Below, piece after piece: positions 26,346 to 35,731 of a DNA stretch of 64,000 nt. The stretch's first letter is position 1. Every line of letters starts with the position of its first letter. Origin of the DNA: Vulcanimicrobiota bacterium (GTDB taxonomy: Bacteria; Vulcanimicrobiota; JAJTBE01); NCBI GenBank assembly GCA_021107945.1, contig JAIORV010000187.1:36237-100236 (forward strand), read 5' to 3'. A model generated the notes under the pieces. It worked only from the letters and a program-made list of their open reading frames with translations, was not told where the DNA came from and made no database searches. The translations under genes were made by a program, and so were the position numbers.

Positions 26346-27632
26346 TCAAAAATACTGCCATGACTTGACCGCAACCGCCCCTCCCCCCGGCCAAGTCCTT
26401 AACGACAAGTCATATTTAAAATCAGAATGTCCTATGATTCGAGCGGTGTCCACAACTATAGCTCCAAAAAAATCAGAGTTGCCGGCCATGTCGAAAGTGG
26501 AATCAGGAGCATATATAGCGCAGGATAACTCCGCTCTTCCCCTGATCTTGATTTCATCAACATCCGAGGTAGCTAATATCTGCACATCGCCTGTGAGTGG
26601 CATACCGGCCGGACCGTCGTTTAATATTTCTATTCCGGAATTCGCGGAAAAGAAGGCATTTGCCGTGAGATATATCTTGACCGGACCGTTCGTTGAATCA
26701 ATTTGCAACTTGCCCCGACTGGTGGCATTAATACCGTCAAAAATGTATTCCGAACCACCCGGAGAGCCGGTGAGGATAATATCGTTTCTTCTTATGGTAA
26801 GTGTCCCGGCGTTGGAATAATCCCCCGGCGACAGGTTGGTTCCGGAGATAGACATTTGCGGAAGACCTGTCGGAAGAGTCACGGGATCCAAATCTCTTTC
26901 AGTGGGAAGAGCTTCCCTGATCGGATCACCTGTGATGGTTGGATGTCCACTTATTGTTATAGATCCGTCTGCGCCAAGATCCGCTCCCGGACCTGCTACA
27001 AGACTTCCGTCAATAGTTATCGCACTTCCATGTAGTTCAATAGATGATTGTAGTGTATTGTTGGTAGCGATATCGGCTTCTCCGGGTGCGGCGAGGCCGG
27101 TGGAAGAATCATAAGCGGATATATCGACATTGCCCGACACTTGGACTTTTTCTTCAGCGAATATGCCGTCTTCATAAATCGACTGGGAGCTTAACATAAT
27201 ACTGACATACTTGACACTGTTTAAATTTGACTTTCCCTCGCCAAGAATATAACAGCTTCCAGAAGGTACTACGGTTCCGTTTGAAGCTGTTATATCACCG
27301 CTTCCCGATAGGTTATTAAATACCCATACTGTATATGTGCTTATGCTATTGGGCATTGAAACATCACGAAAAGTAAGCTTGCTGTCATCGCCGGAACCAT
27401 CAGTGGTGCCGTCCCAGGACGAGTTTTTCTTGATTTCCTCAATTCCGCGATAAACACCCGATTCACCTGCAAATTGTGCAGCCATAACAAGTTTTTGCTT
27501 CTTGGAAAAATTGGAAACGCGAATCGCCATCGAAGAAACAGCGAGCGCATAGACCAAGAGCAAAACCATTATTATTATTGTCATGCACAATACAAAACCG
27601 GAGTTTTTGTTTTGCCTTCTTTTTAGTTTCAT
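26346..27632 (-). CDS. PilX-like minor pseudopilin with repetitive beta domain (paralogue B)
   Basis: About 428 residues. A hydrophobic N-terminal helix (GFVLCMTIIIMVLLLVYALA), then MAAQFAGESGVYRGIEE, the equivalent of AAEAG. The beta-rich body repeats the paralogue's phrases (SGNVDISAYDSSTG, TIDGSLVAGPGADLGADGSI, SGHPTITGD, GLPQM). Here it heads its cassette, whereas its paralogue ends the other. ATG at 27632 follows AGAGG. Confidence 0.7.
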   Translation of the reverse strand: MKLKRRQNKNSGFVLCMTIIIMVLLLVYALAVSSMAIRVSNFSKKQKLVMAAQFAGESGVYRGIEEIKKNSSWDGTTDGSGDDSKLTFRDVSMPNSISTYTVWVFNNLSGSGDITASNGTVVPSGSCYILGEGKSNLNSVKYVSIMLSSQSIYEDGIFAEEKVQVSGNVDISAYDSSTGLAAPGEADIATNNTLQSSIELHGSAITIDGSLVAGPGADLGADGSITISGHPTITGDPIREALPTERDLDPVTLPTGLPQMSISGTNLSPGDYSNAGTLTIRRNDIILTGSPGGSEYIFDGINATSRGKLQIDSTNGPVKIYLTANAFFSANSGIEILNDGPAGMPLTGDVQILATSDVDEIKIRGRAELSCAIYAPDSTFDMAGNSDFFGAIVVDTARIIGHSDFKYDLSLRTWPGGGAVAVKSWQYF

Positions 27633-27969
27633 TTTGAACAACCTCTGCTATAAGCTAAATATTTCATTTACTAAATAATATCATCATTACTTTTGAAAAC
27701 AATTGTAAAGAAAACAAACTTGACTTCTGGGAATTATGAAAATAGCGGAGCTTTTGATGGCAAGCTTAGAATTACCACAAAATTAAACATTCCTCTCCGA
27801 TATTATTATATACCAAAACACAAGTCAAATTCAAGAGAAAAAGAGGGTAAAACGCATATATATTTATTTTTTCAAAAAAATATAATATATTTCACTAGTC
27901 AATATTATTGCCTGTAAAGTTTATCGAGAGGCAGAACTGAATGTTTGCCGGACATTTTAATTCTTCTTT
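27633..27969. other. AT-rich intergenic region
   Basis: About 340 bases between two minus-strand genes. It is rich in A/T runs and should contain the promoter of the first pseudopilin cassette. No repeat, RNA gene or clear terminator was recognised. Confidence 0.4.
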
Positions 27970-29412
27970 CTAGCTCCTGTTTATCACCATCAACCTTTGC
28001 TCCGTCATCTCTTCTATAGCATACTTGAGACCCTCGCGACCGACCCCCGAATCCTTCAATCCTCCATATGGCATCGGATCTATCCTGAATGTGGGAACAT
28101 CATTAATCATAACTCCGCCCACCTCGATGTTCTCATAAGCAAAAAGAGCTTTCTCAAGGTCCCTGGTGAATACGCCGGCCTGCAAGCCATAACGGGAATC
28201 ATCGACTTTCCTCACCGCTTCATCAAATGTGTCGAATTTATCAACCAGAACAACGGGGCCGAATATCTCATCTTTATATACCTTCATATCCCTCTTTACA
28301 TTTGTCAGGATCGTGGGCATATAGACAGAACCCTCTCTTTTTCCACCCGCAAGTATTTTCGCTCCACCATCGACGGCCTCGTTCACCCATGATTCAACTC
28401 TTTTTGCATCCTCTTCGCGAATAAGAGCGGACATCATAACTTCATCATCCAGCGGGTCTCCTACCTTCACAGTTTTCTTCACGCCGTCAATCATTCTCCC
28501 AACAAAATCATCATATATTTCGCTATGAATAAATATCCTCTGTACCGATATGCAGACCTGTCCCGCATATGCGAAGCTTCCCATAAGGCACCTCTGAACG
28601 GCATAATCAATATCACATTCTTTATCGACAATCGCTCCGGCGTTTCCACCAAGCTCCAGGGCGATCCGTTTCTTGCCCGATTTTGCCTTGAGGGACCAGC
28701 CAACTCCGGCGGAGCCTGTGAATGAGATCATCTTTACTCTCTCGTCCTGAATTATTGGCTGAATATCACCGGCGGATGCCGGCAGAACCTGAAATGAGCC
28801 TGCAGGAGCGCCGGCTTCGTGGGCAAGTCTTGCAAGCCAAAGTGCCGATATGGGATCTGTGGATGCGGGTTTCAAAATTATGGAATTTCCCGCTGCCATA
28901 GCCGGGGCTATCTTGTGGGCGGCAAGATTCAAGGGGAAGTTGAAAGGAGTTATGCCAAAAATTATCCCGATGGGAAAACGCCGGGTATAACCCATGCGAT
29001 TTCGAGCTGATTCCGCCCAGTCCAGAGGCATGACCTCGCCGCCTATCCTTTTCGCTTCCTCGGCGGCGGTACGGAATGTTATGATACACCTGGAAGCTTC
29101 TCCCCGCGCATACTTGATAGGCTTCCCTGCTTCAAGGGCGATAGTACGAGCTATCTCTTCAAGGTTTTCTTCTATTCCCCGGGCTATCCCATCGAGTATC
29201 TCCGCTCGTTTATATGTGGGAAGACTCTTCATTTTTTTGAAGCCTTCCCCGGCATGACCGATAGCTTCCGAAGCGATTTTCTTATCGGCGAAGTATGCAT
29301 ATCCAACAGGCTTGCCGTCGTATGGGTTTGTGATTAACTTTTTAATGCCGATTTTCTCAAATTTTCCATTCAGATAAAGTGGATATTCTTTTATGTTGGT
29401 TTTTGTGGACAT
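27970..29412 (-). CDS. NAD(P)-dependent aldehyde dehydrogenase
   Basis: 480 residues from an ATG preceded by AAGGAGG; a longer frame upstream is ignored. Family motifs are intact: PFNFP with N158, the cofactor loop FTGSAGVG (about 231-238), ELGGN with the general-base E253, and the nucleophile C287 in AGQVCISVQR. It oxidises an aldehyde to the acid. The sequence resembles the lactaldehyde/GapN-like group more than betaine aldehyde dehydrogenases, but substrate is not predictable. A saccharopine pathway lies 11 kb away and would yield aminoadipate semialdehyde, a conceivable but unproven substrate. Confidence 0.9.
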   Translation of the reverse strand: MSTKTNIKEYPLYLNGKFEKIGIKKLITNPYDGKPVGYAYFADKKIASEAIGHAGEGFKKMKSLPTYKRAEILDGIARGIEENLEEIARTIALEAGKPIKYARGEASRCIITFRTAAEEAKRIGGEVMPLDWAESARNRMGYTRRFPIGIIFGITPFNFPLNLAAHKIAPAMAAGNSIILKPASTDPISALWLARLAHEAGAPAGSFQVLPASAGDIQPIIQDERVKMISFTGSAGVGWSLKAKSGKKRIALELGGNAGAIVDKECDIDYAVQRCLMGSFAYAGQVCISVQRIFIHSEIYDDFVGRMIDGVKKTVKVGDPLDDEVMMSALIREEDAKRVESWVNEAVDGGAKILAGGKREGSVYMPTILTNVKRDMKVYKDEIFGPVVLVDKFDTFDEAVRKVDDSRYGLQAGVFTRDLEKALFAYENIEVGGVMINDVPTFRIDPMPYGGLKDSGVGREGLKYAIEEMTEQRLMVINRS

Positions 29413-29651
29413 GTTGCCCTCCTTGATATTTAAACTATTTATTCTGTAGTGTCCAAAGAACTTATTTCTTAGATTTCGCATCCCTGGTATCTTTTAATTA
29501 AATCACTCAATTTGTCAAAAAAGCGATTGAAAATTTTCCTTATTTGCCTTAATAACCATATTTCACAATATTTATAAACTTATCGAGTTTTTTAAGACAG
29601 CACCCGCATTTTAATCGGGTGGTTAGAAGCCTATAAAACCAACCTCTCACT

Positions 29652-29877
29652 TCCAATTTAACCGTTTCAACGGTTTCTTGATAAGATAAACCACTGAAGT
29701 GGTTAGAACGCTGTAGTGGTGGGGTTTACACTCAATTCACCACAATAAATTGTGGTGTTGTCTTAAACACCTTAAAGCGCCTATTATCAGCTTAAAGCAC
29801 CTGTTATTACCTTAAAGCACTTGAAATAAATTCTATTACTTCTTGACAGATTCACATGTGCGAAATGTGAGTATTTA
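29652..29877 (+). repeat. Multi-hairpin repeat, copy 1
   Basis: About 225 bases containing in order the palindromes AACCGTTTCAACGGTTT, AACCACTGAAGTGGTT and CACCACAATAAATTGTGGTG, then three 20-base tandem units starting CTTAAAGC, then CACATGTGCGAAATGTGAG. The window's right end carries the reverse complement (63797-64000) with only two tandem units. Confidence 0.8.
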
Positions 29878-29913
29878 ATGCAGTGCTAATCTTTCATAAC
29901 ATTTTTAGGACAA

Positions 29914-29933
29914 CACCCGATTTCAATCGGGTG
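29914..29933. repeat. Isolated hairpin unit
   Basis: CACCCGATTTCAATCGGGTG is a near-perfect 20-base palindrome of the same style as the multi-hairpin repeat. A similar CACCCGCATTTTAATCGGGT lies near 29606. Confidence 0.7.
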
Positions 29934-30212
29934 GCAAGACGACGCCCCAAACATTGGGTGTTTAACCGTTTTAACGATTTCCCAGTTCTTTTTCATCCGC
30001 GGTTTTTATGCCATCTGTCCCACAAGCGGGAGACGGGAAGTGAGAGATGGGAGGCGAGAAATGTGATCCAGCCTCCGTTACTTTGCCTCGAGCCTCCGGT
30101 TCAGAGGTTTTTTTTGTGTGTACTTATTTCTGCCACACCATTAACCTCCAGAATCTGGAAGCCTCTGAAGAGGCTAAGACGGCGTGGTTAAGCCATTCTC
30201 TCTCCACCACAA

Positions 30213-30290
30213 TAAATTGTGGTGTTATTCTAAAAACCAATTGTGATGCTATTCTAAAAACCAATTGTGATGCTGTTCTAAATATCAATT
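30213..30290 (+). repeat. Hairpin followed by 24-base tandem units
   Basis: CACCACAATAAATTGTGGTG, then ATTCTAAAAACCAATTGTGA(TGCT) twice and a degenerate third unit at 30274. The phase and first palindrome match the multi-hairpin family. Confidence 0.65.
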
Positions 30291-30379
30291 GTTACATTAG
30301 TGTCAATGCACTCTAAATATCACATCCATTTCCATAGAAATGTATAAAGATAAGCCTACAGTCAGGGATCTGAATAAGT

Positions 30380-31561
30380 TCAAACATTCTGTTTCTCCAA
30401 AACCCGATTATACAATGATTTTAACTCTTGGTTCTGCTTTGTCATATTAAAATCTTCAATTATTCTATCCCTGTTAAACCGACCCCTCGAGATTCTCATC
30501 TCATAATTTCCGGCGATCTCAATCATTCTTTTCGTATATGAAGCAACATCTCTCTCTTCCACCATAAATCCTGATTCCCCGTCAACAACAAGCTCCGGTA
30601 TGCCTGAATGCCGGGTTGTAATCACCGGGAGTCCTACCGCCATCGCCTCCATAATCACCGTGGGAATCCCCTCCATATCGCCGTCCGATGAAGTTATGCT
30701 GTGATGAACGAAAACATCGGACTGTTTCATATAGCCGGGAATTTCGCCCATGGGCTTTTTTCCTGTGAACTCCACTTTATCTGATATTCCCATTTCACTT
30801 ACAAGATTCTCACATTCCTCACGAGTCTCACCGTCTCCTATGAACATAAGCTTCGCCTGAATGCCTTCCCTCAACAAATTTGCAAATGCTTTAATTGTAT
30901 ATATGTGCCCTTTTTTCTCAACAAAATTGGACACCTGAAGAAAATTAACAGGACTGTTTTCTTTCTTCTCCCTTTCGTGAAATGAAAATTCTTCCACCGG
31001 TACACCTATGTAATGCCTGACTATTTTATCCGGAGGACAGCCTTTCGATATTGCGTCTTCCATGAACTTATTGGATACCGCAATAACCAGGCTCGACCCC
31101 TCAAACATATCCCGCAATTTTTTCTCATACCCGCGCTTTTTGAGAAGCCTGGACATGTCGAATCCATGAAGGGTAACAACCAGTGGTATCCCCAATCTTT
31201 TTGCCAGGGGAAGCATGGTTATCCCCTCGATGCCGAAATGAGCGTGAATCAGGCGGCATCCCTTTGCTCTCAGCTTGCCTGCCCAATACACATATGAGGC
31301 CTTGCCGGGATAATTGTGATAACCTGTAATTGCGCGTTTCACCTTGCCTGACATTTTTTCAAGCAAGGTGTCGTTGTACTTGCGATGATTGGGCACTTGA
31401 AATATTCTCTTGTGGGGAAATACATCCAGGTTATTTGTCCTTCGACATATTACAGACGGCCTGAACTCCGGCTCCACACCCTTCATCTGCCTGTATATGA
31501 ATGTACCGGATATGGGGAGGTAATCACGGACGAATACCGCAGATGGAATCCCTTTTTGCAT
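30380..31561 (-). CDS. GT4-family glycosyltransferase
   Basis: 393 residues with the GT-B layout: an N-terminal acceptor domain (HAHFGIEGI, LHGFD) and a C-terminal nucleotide-sugar domain (FLQVSNFVEKKG, MEGIPTVIMEAMAVGLPVIT with the conserved glutamate). It transfers a sugar from a nucleotide donor, likely for exopolysaccharide or cell-surface glycan. The ATG at 31561 is preferred to an upstream TTG because GAAAGAAG precedes it. No other glycan genes surround it; neighbours are repeat DNA and a zinc-ribbon gene. Confidence 0.88.
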   Translation of the reverse strand: MQKGIPSAVFVRDYLPISGTFIYRQMKGVEPEFRPSVICRRTNNLDVFPHKRIFQVPNHRKYNDTLLEKMSGKVKRAITGYHNYPGKASYVYWAGKLRAKGCRLIHAHFGIEGITMLPLAKRLGIPLVVTLHGFDMSRLLKKRGYEKKLRDMFEGSSLVIAVSNKFMEDAISKGCPPDKIVRHYIGVPVEEFSFHEREKKENSPVNFLQVSNFVEKKGHIYTIKAFANLLREGIQAKLMFIGDGETREECENLVSEMGISDKVEFTGKKPMGEIPGYMKQSDVFVHHSITSSDGDMEGIPTVIMEAMAVGLPVITTRHSGIPELVVDGESGFMVEERDVASYTKRMIEIAGNYEMRISRGRFNRDRIIEDFNMTKQNQELKSLYNRVLEKQNV

Positions 31562-31621
31562 ATTAACTTCTTTCAATTCTATTTCTCTCAATCATACTTC
31601 GTATTTATTCAGACCCATCAC

Positions 31622-31704
31622 TGTAGGAGAGGCTTCCAGCCTCGATTTCCAAATGTAGGAGAGGCTTCCAGCCTCGATTTTCGTGGCAAGATGCCACTCC
31701 TACA
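31622..31704 (+). repeat. GTAGGAG...CTCCTACA hairpin repeat, one and a half units
   Basis: Two copies of TGTAGGAGAGGCTTCCAGCC, the second followed by TCGTGGCAAGATGCCACTCC and TACA. With its flanks (about 31600-31716, from TTTATTCAGACCCATCACTG to GAATGCTTACC) it is a direct repeat of 63698-63787. Confidence 0.8.
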
Positions 31705-31720
31705 AGAGTGAATGCTTACC

Positions 31721-32416
31721 TTACTTCTTTATATCCCTAAACAAGAAAGGAAACAGCCCAATAATAAACTCAGCGGCCACAACTCCAAAGACTTTATGCT
31801 CCTCGATTTTCCTATCGTATTCCCTGGATTTTTCTTTATCAGTTTCAATTTTATGTTCAACTCCGATACTTTCCACTTTTTCTTCAATGAATTCCGGCGC
31901 TTTAATTACCTCTGCGCTTTCCTGGATTTTAGCTGCAGTCTTCGGTCTTCCGCTTGATAGAAACTTGAGATTCACTTTCTGCTTGAACGCCTCGTTCGGC
32001 AGTGCGGATGCTACATCCTGCTTTGTTCCACCCGAGAGAAGTTCCTTTACAACAGGATGTGATTTATTCAATAGTCCCTCGCTAAACTGATAACTCTGTA
32101 AAATTTTCAGAAGCTCGCCCCTGTCGAACCAGAAGCCCTCACATTCAGGGCAAAAATCGATAAGCACCCCGCCATAGTCAAGTAGCTTGAATTGCACATC
32201 ACACCTGGAGCAATTTCGCTCCCCATCCATCATCTTCATCTTTCTCATGTCAAGGCAGAATGTGGAGACAAGTCTTCTGGGAATTTTACCCTTTCGGATG
32301 AAAGCGGCAAGCTCTCCCCTGTCAAGCCATAATCCGCCGCAATAAAAGCAGGGATCAACCTCGATTTTTTCCATTTTCAATGGCTTCATCGGTAACAGGC
32401 ATACGGGACAATTCAA
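31721..32416 (-). CDS. Twin zf-TFIIB zinc-finger protein with C-terminal membrane segment
   Basis: 231 residues from a TTG start. Two zinc fingers of the zf-TFIIB kind (CPVC ... CFYCGGLWLDRGEL near 23-36 and CSRC ... CPECEGFWFDRGEL near 89-102), each with the W-x-D-x-GE signature. The middle is charged and acidic, and residues about 205-225 are hydrophobic (VFGVVAAEFIIGLFPFLF). Such proteins are frequent in bacteria; their role is unknown. It is divergent from the ABC exporter operon. Confidence 0.75.
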   Translation of the reverse strand: MNCPVCLLPMKPLKMEKIEVDPCFYCGGLWLDRGELAAFIRKGKIPRRLVSTFCLDMRKMKMMDGERNCSRCDVQFKLLDYGGVLIDFCPECEGFWFDRGELLKILQSYQFSEGLLNKSHPVVKELLSGGTKQDVASALPNEAFKQKVNLKFLSSGRPKTAAKIQESAEVIKAPEFIEEKVESIGVEHKIETDKEKSREYDRKIEEHKVFGVVAAEFIIGLFPFLFRDIKK

Positions 32417-32669
32417 CTTATCTCACTACTTTCTTTTATACATCAACCGCAAATAGCACAAACTCCATATATATAACAATCTCTCAATCCATTTTTTCTT
32501 TATTGCTTCTTTCAAATCCTCCCTGACCGGGTGTTACTTCTCACCTCTCAATTCCCTAAAATAAGAACGTTTTTCCTTATTTTCATTTTTTTATTAAAAT
32601 TCTGTCAGGAAGGTTTTAGGTTGTTTTTGGTAAAACTTATTATTATGATGATCAAATGGGAGGGAAAAG

Positions 32670-33524
32670 ATGATTGAAGTTGATAATCTGGAATTTACAT
32701 ATCCCGGAGCCGATGGGAAAGCAATAAAGGGTATCGGTTTTAACATAGAAAAAGGTGAGATATTCGGCTTTCTTGGTCCCAGCGGTGCGGGAAAGACAAC
32801 GACACAGAAAATCATAATCGGTCTTTTGAAAGGCTGGGACGGGAAAGTCAATATTCTGGGTAAAGACCTCAATAAATGGAAGACCGATCTATATGAAAAA
32901 ATCGGTATTGGATTCGAAGCTCCAAATCATTACCTGAAACTTACCGCTATGGAGAACCTCAACCTTTTTCGCTCTCTTTATTCGGGAGAAACGGATGACC
33001 CATTGGAGCTGCTGAAGATTGTAGGTCTTGAAAAAGATGCAAACACAAGGGTTTCGTCTTTCTCCAAGGGCATGAAAATGAGATTGAATTTCGCAAGGTC
33101 TCTTCTGAACAAACCGGAATTATGGTTTCTTGATGAGCCGACGACAGGACTGGATCCCGTGAATGCGAAGAATATCAGAAATATTGTTTTAAAGAAGAGG
33201 GAAGAGGGAGCGACGATATTCCTGACAACACATAATATGACCGTTGCCGACAAGCTATGTGACAGGGTGGGATTCATCGTTGACGGAGAAATTAAAATAA
33301 TTGAATCTCCCCGGCAGTTAAAAATTCAGGAGAGCAAGAATATCGTAAGAGTGGAATACCTTGACGACGGCAAGACACAGATGAAGGAATTCCCTATGAA
33401 AGACATCGGGGAAAACCGGGAATTCATTGACCTGATAAAAAGTGATAAAATAGAGACAATCCATTCGCAGGAAGCGACACTGGAAGATATTTTCATCAAG
33501 GTAACAGGGAGGAGTCTGTCATGA
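32670..33524 (+). CDS. ABC-2-type exporter ATP-binding protein
   Basis: 284 residues. Walker A GPSGAGKTT (36-44), signature SSFSKGMKMR (FSKGM in place of LSGGQ, common in ABC-2 exporters), Walker B LWFLDEPTTGLDP, and the switch histidine TTHNM. A C-terminal extension after about 220 is typical of efflux types. ATGA overlap joins it to the first permease. The three-gene layout (ATPase and two unequal permeases) resembles the mycobacterial set annotated as fluoroquinolone exporter, but the substrate is unknown. GGAGGG precedes the ATG. Confidence 0.9.
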   Translation: MIEVDNLEFTYPGADGKAIKGIGFNIEKGEIFGFLGPSGAGKTTTQKIIIGLLKGWDGKVNILGKDLNKWKTDLYEKIGIGFEAPNHYLKLTAMENLNLFRSLYSGETDDPLELLKIVGLEKDANTRVSSFSKGMKMRLNFARSLLNKPELWFLDEPTTGLDPVNAKNIRNIVLKKREEGATIFLTTHNMTVADKLCDRVGFIVDGEIKIIESPRQLKIQESKNIVRVEYLDDGKTQMKEFPMKDIGENREFIDLIKSDKIETIHSQEATLEDIFIKVTGRSLS

Positions 33525-34210
33525 AAAGATTCGTCTCTCTCCTCGGATGGGACATAAAGCTCCAGGCAAAATACGGATTCTATTACGCCGCAGGCTTCGT
33601 CGCTTTGATGTGGATTGTTGTCATGAGTTTACTGCCGCCGGACAAGCGGATTATCATTTTACCTTTCTTCCTTTTCATCGATCTTCTGTTCACAGCTTTT
33701 TACTTTATGGCGGGACTTATTTTTCTGGAAAAGGTTCAGGGTGTATTGAACGCCCTTGTTCTCACTCCCACAAAGCTGGCGGAGTATCTCATGTCGAAAG
33801 TTCTGACCATTGCATTTCTTTCGGTGGTCTTTTGCCTTCTTATAACGCTTCTGGCGCATGGAACCAGGTTTAATATTCCCATGCTTGCACTTACGGTCTT
33901 TCTCACTTCGTTATTGTGCTCTTTCATCGGAATCGCCTCGGCTGCATATTGCGCATCATTCAGTCGATTCCTCATACCGTCGCTTATACCACAGCTTATT
34001 ATGGCCGCGCCGCTTTGCTATTACTTCGGGCTTTATAAGAATTGGCTTTTCTATATTTTCCCAACCCAGCCCTGCCTTCTTCTTTTTAAGTCCTCATTCA
34101 TAATGATTGAATCATGGCAGTTGATTTATTCTATTGTCTATCTGATCTTCTGGCTTGTCTTGACATATATATGGGCATATAAGAATCTTCAAAAATTTAT
34201 ACTTTCATAA
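33521..34210 (+). CDS. ABC-2-type exporter permease, small subunit
   Basis: 229 residues with six hydrophobic segments and a cytoplasmic N-terminus, the minimal ABC-2 permease. Starts in a 4-base overlap with the ATPase stop. It pairs with the larger permease 200 bases downstream; the spacer between them holds a dispersed repeat, which may separate expression of the two subunits. Confidence 0.82.
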   Translation: MKRFVSLLGWDIKLQAKYGFYYAAGFVALMWIVVMSLLPPDKRIIILPFFLFIDLLFTAFYFMAGLIFLEKVQGVLNALVLTPTKLAEYLMSKVLTIAFLSVVFCLLITLLAHGTRFNIPMLALTVFLTSLLCSFIGIASAAYCASFSRFLIPSLIPQLIMAAPLCYYFGLYKNWLFYIFPTQPCLLLFKSSFIMIESWQLIYSIVYLIFWLVLTYIWAYKNLQKFILS

Positions 34211-34229
34211 AATGTAACTATTCAGCCCC

Positions 34230-34390
34230 TTATTGCGGGGGGTTTTTGAACCACGATTTCACAACGTTTTAGGTTGGTCGGAAGACTGGCATCTACCCAA
34301 ATTTAATGGAATTAATAATTGTCTGAAGTGTTAACTTCATTAAAAACTCTGCGTCCTCTGCATTCTCTGCGGTGAATAGTTACCATAAAA
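34230..34390 (+). repeat. Dispersed element with GGTTGGTCGG hairpin and CTCTGCGG end, copy 1
   Basis: AACGTTTTAGGTTGGTCGGA, then AATTGTCTGAAGTGTTAACT, then CTCTGCGGTGAATAGTTACC. The same order recurs at 61370-61598. Both copies end within about 40 bases upstream of a gene start. Confidence 0.7.
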
Positions 34391-34411
34391 TAAAATAACG
34401 GGGCGGTTAAA

Positions 34412-35503
34412 ATGAGTAGAATATTATCTCTTGCAATAGCGGATTTTAAAAATGTGAGAAGAGATTCGCTGACAGGGAATTTTCTGATAATTCCCTTTGT
34501 CTTGCTCCTTATGATACGATGGCTTGTACCTGTAGCTACCAATTATCTTTCCTCGTCCTGGCTTCGTCCCAGCGACATAAAAGACAAGCCGGCGTTTATG
34601 AAAAGCCTGAAGGAGCATAATTCTCCGGCAACCGAAAGAATATGGACTTACCTGGATAAGGACTGTAAGGGGATAATAGAGAAATGGAAACCGGGAGAAA
34701 AGCTTGACAAAGAACAAAACAAGATAATATTCGACAACCTCAACAGGTTAATTGAAATGAAGGGATTCTATAAGGAAGCTTCGTTCAAAGAAATAAAAGA
34801 TGATAAACAGGCACAGGCTCTTCTTGATAAGAATGTGAATAATCTCAATGAAGATCAGACTCGCAGGCTCAATCGTCTCCTGTTCCAGTCCATATTTCCA
34901 AAAGAGATAAAAAAATCGCTCTACTTTGATTTGCGGCCTTACTATCCCGTTATTGTAGGTTACTTTTTCGTCCTCATAGCTCCGCTTCAAATGGGAACGG
35001 TAGCTGGATTCCTCTTGCTTGACGAGAAAGACGACAACATTCTGACGGCTTTGAGGGTTACTCCCCTCCCATTAGCTGTTTATGGAATTTACAGAGTATC
35101 AATAGTAAGCTTCCTGAGTTTTCTTTGTGTAATTGTACTCATACCTCTGACGGGCCTTGTGCCGAATATGTCAATCTCCCTCATGATACCGGCGGCTCTT
35201 TCAGCTTCATTACTGGGACCTGTTTTTGCCCTGTGTATAGCATCATTCGGCGGCAACAAGGTGGAGGGTTTTGCAATAGCAAAAGCGCTGGGTGCTTTTG
35301 GTGTAGCCCCGATTGTAGCTTTCTTCGTCAAGTCAAAATGGCAGCTGCTTTTTGGGATATTCCCCACATACTGGCCTCTGAAGGCGTTCTGGTCAGCCGA
35401 GCAGGGCGGGTGGGTCTATTGGGTTTACAGTATTATAGGAATTCTGTACCTGGCGATACTACTTGTTTATCTATTGGACAGGTTCAGGAAGCAGATAACA
35501 TAA
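34412..35503 (+). CDS. ABC-2-type exporter permease with extra extracytoplasmic domain
   Basis: 363 residues. One membrane helix (about 22-42) is followed by a polar insert (about 50-172) and then five helices (from 177). Permeases of this type are usually near 230-250 residues; the insert explains the difference and should lie outside the membrane. Residues 54-169 align without gaps to residues 137-252 of the HEPN protein at 1458-3059 (43 identities in 116 by hand count). The insert is helical and charged, with no signal of its own. It could dock a substrate or partner. Which protein borrowed the module is unknown. Confidence 0.82.
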   Translation: MSRILSLAIADFKNVRRDSLTGNFLIIPFVLLLMIRWLVPVATNYLSSSWLRPSDIKDKPAFMKSLKEHNSPATERIWTYLDKDCKGIIEKWKPGEKLDKEQNKIIFDNLNRLIEMKGFYKEASFKEIKDDKQAQALLDKNVNNLNEDQTRRLNRLLFQSIFPKEIKKSLYFDLRPYYPVIVGYFFVLIAPLQMGTVAGFLLLDEKDDNILTALRVTPLPLAVYGIYRVSIVSFLSFLCVIVLIPLTGLVPNMSISLMIPAALSASLLGPVFALCIASFGGNKVEGFAIAKALGAFGVAPIVAFFVKSKWQLLFGIFPTYWPLKAFWSAEQGGWVYWVYSIIGILYLAILLVYLLDRFRKQIT

Positions 35504-35731
35504 TGTACCAGGAAAAATGAATCCAGGGAATCCGTTGATTTTATGCAAATATTTCTATTTCAAAATATGCGCTATGAGATATTAAAATAATTGCAACTAT
35601 ATATACTGCGCCACTCTAACAATTCATGTAAAATACTAAAAATAATAAATATTTTTCATTCATAGGATAAACAGCGGGGAAGACTAAATAATTGTATTAA
35701 CCATAGAAAAATAGCAGAAGGGGATTTTCAG

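Larger units (their letters stand above)
29413..30379. other. Large repeat-rich spacer, no gene seen
   Basis: Almost 1 kb of structured non-coding DNA. From 29600 on it is a chain of short perfect palindromes (bases of the form CACCCGATTTCAATCGGGTG), 20- and 24-base tandem units, and a heptamer-like stretch near 30030-30060. Short frames across it are artefacts. Confidence 0.6.

Noticed and set aside
29600..30290. Chain of palindromes resembling a CRISPR array or tRNA-like hairpins.
   Set aside because: The palindromes differ in sequence, spacing is irregular, and no cas genes or tRNA features (anticodon arm, CCA end) are visible.
30047..30316. Plus-strand 89-codon frame in the repeat-rich spacer.
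   Set aside because: It translates heptamers and 24-base tandems (CDAILKTN repeated) and has no ribosome binding site.
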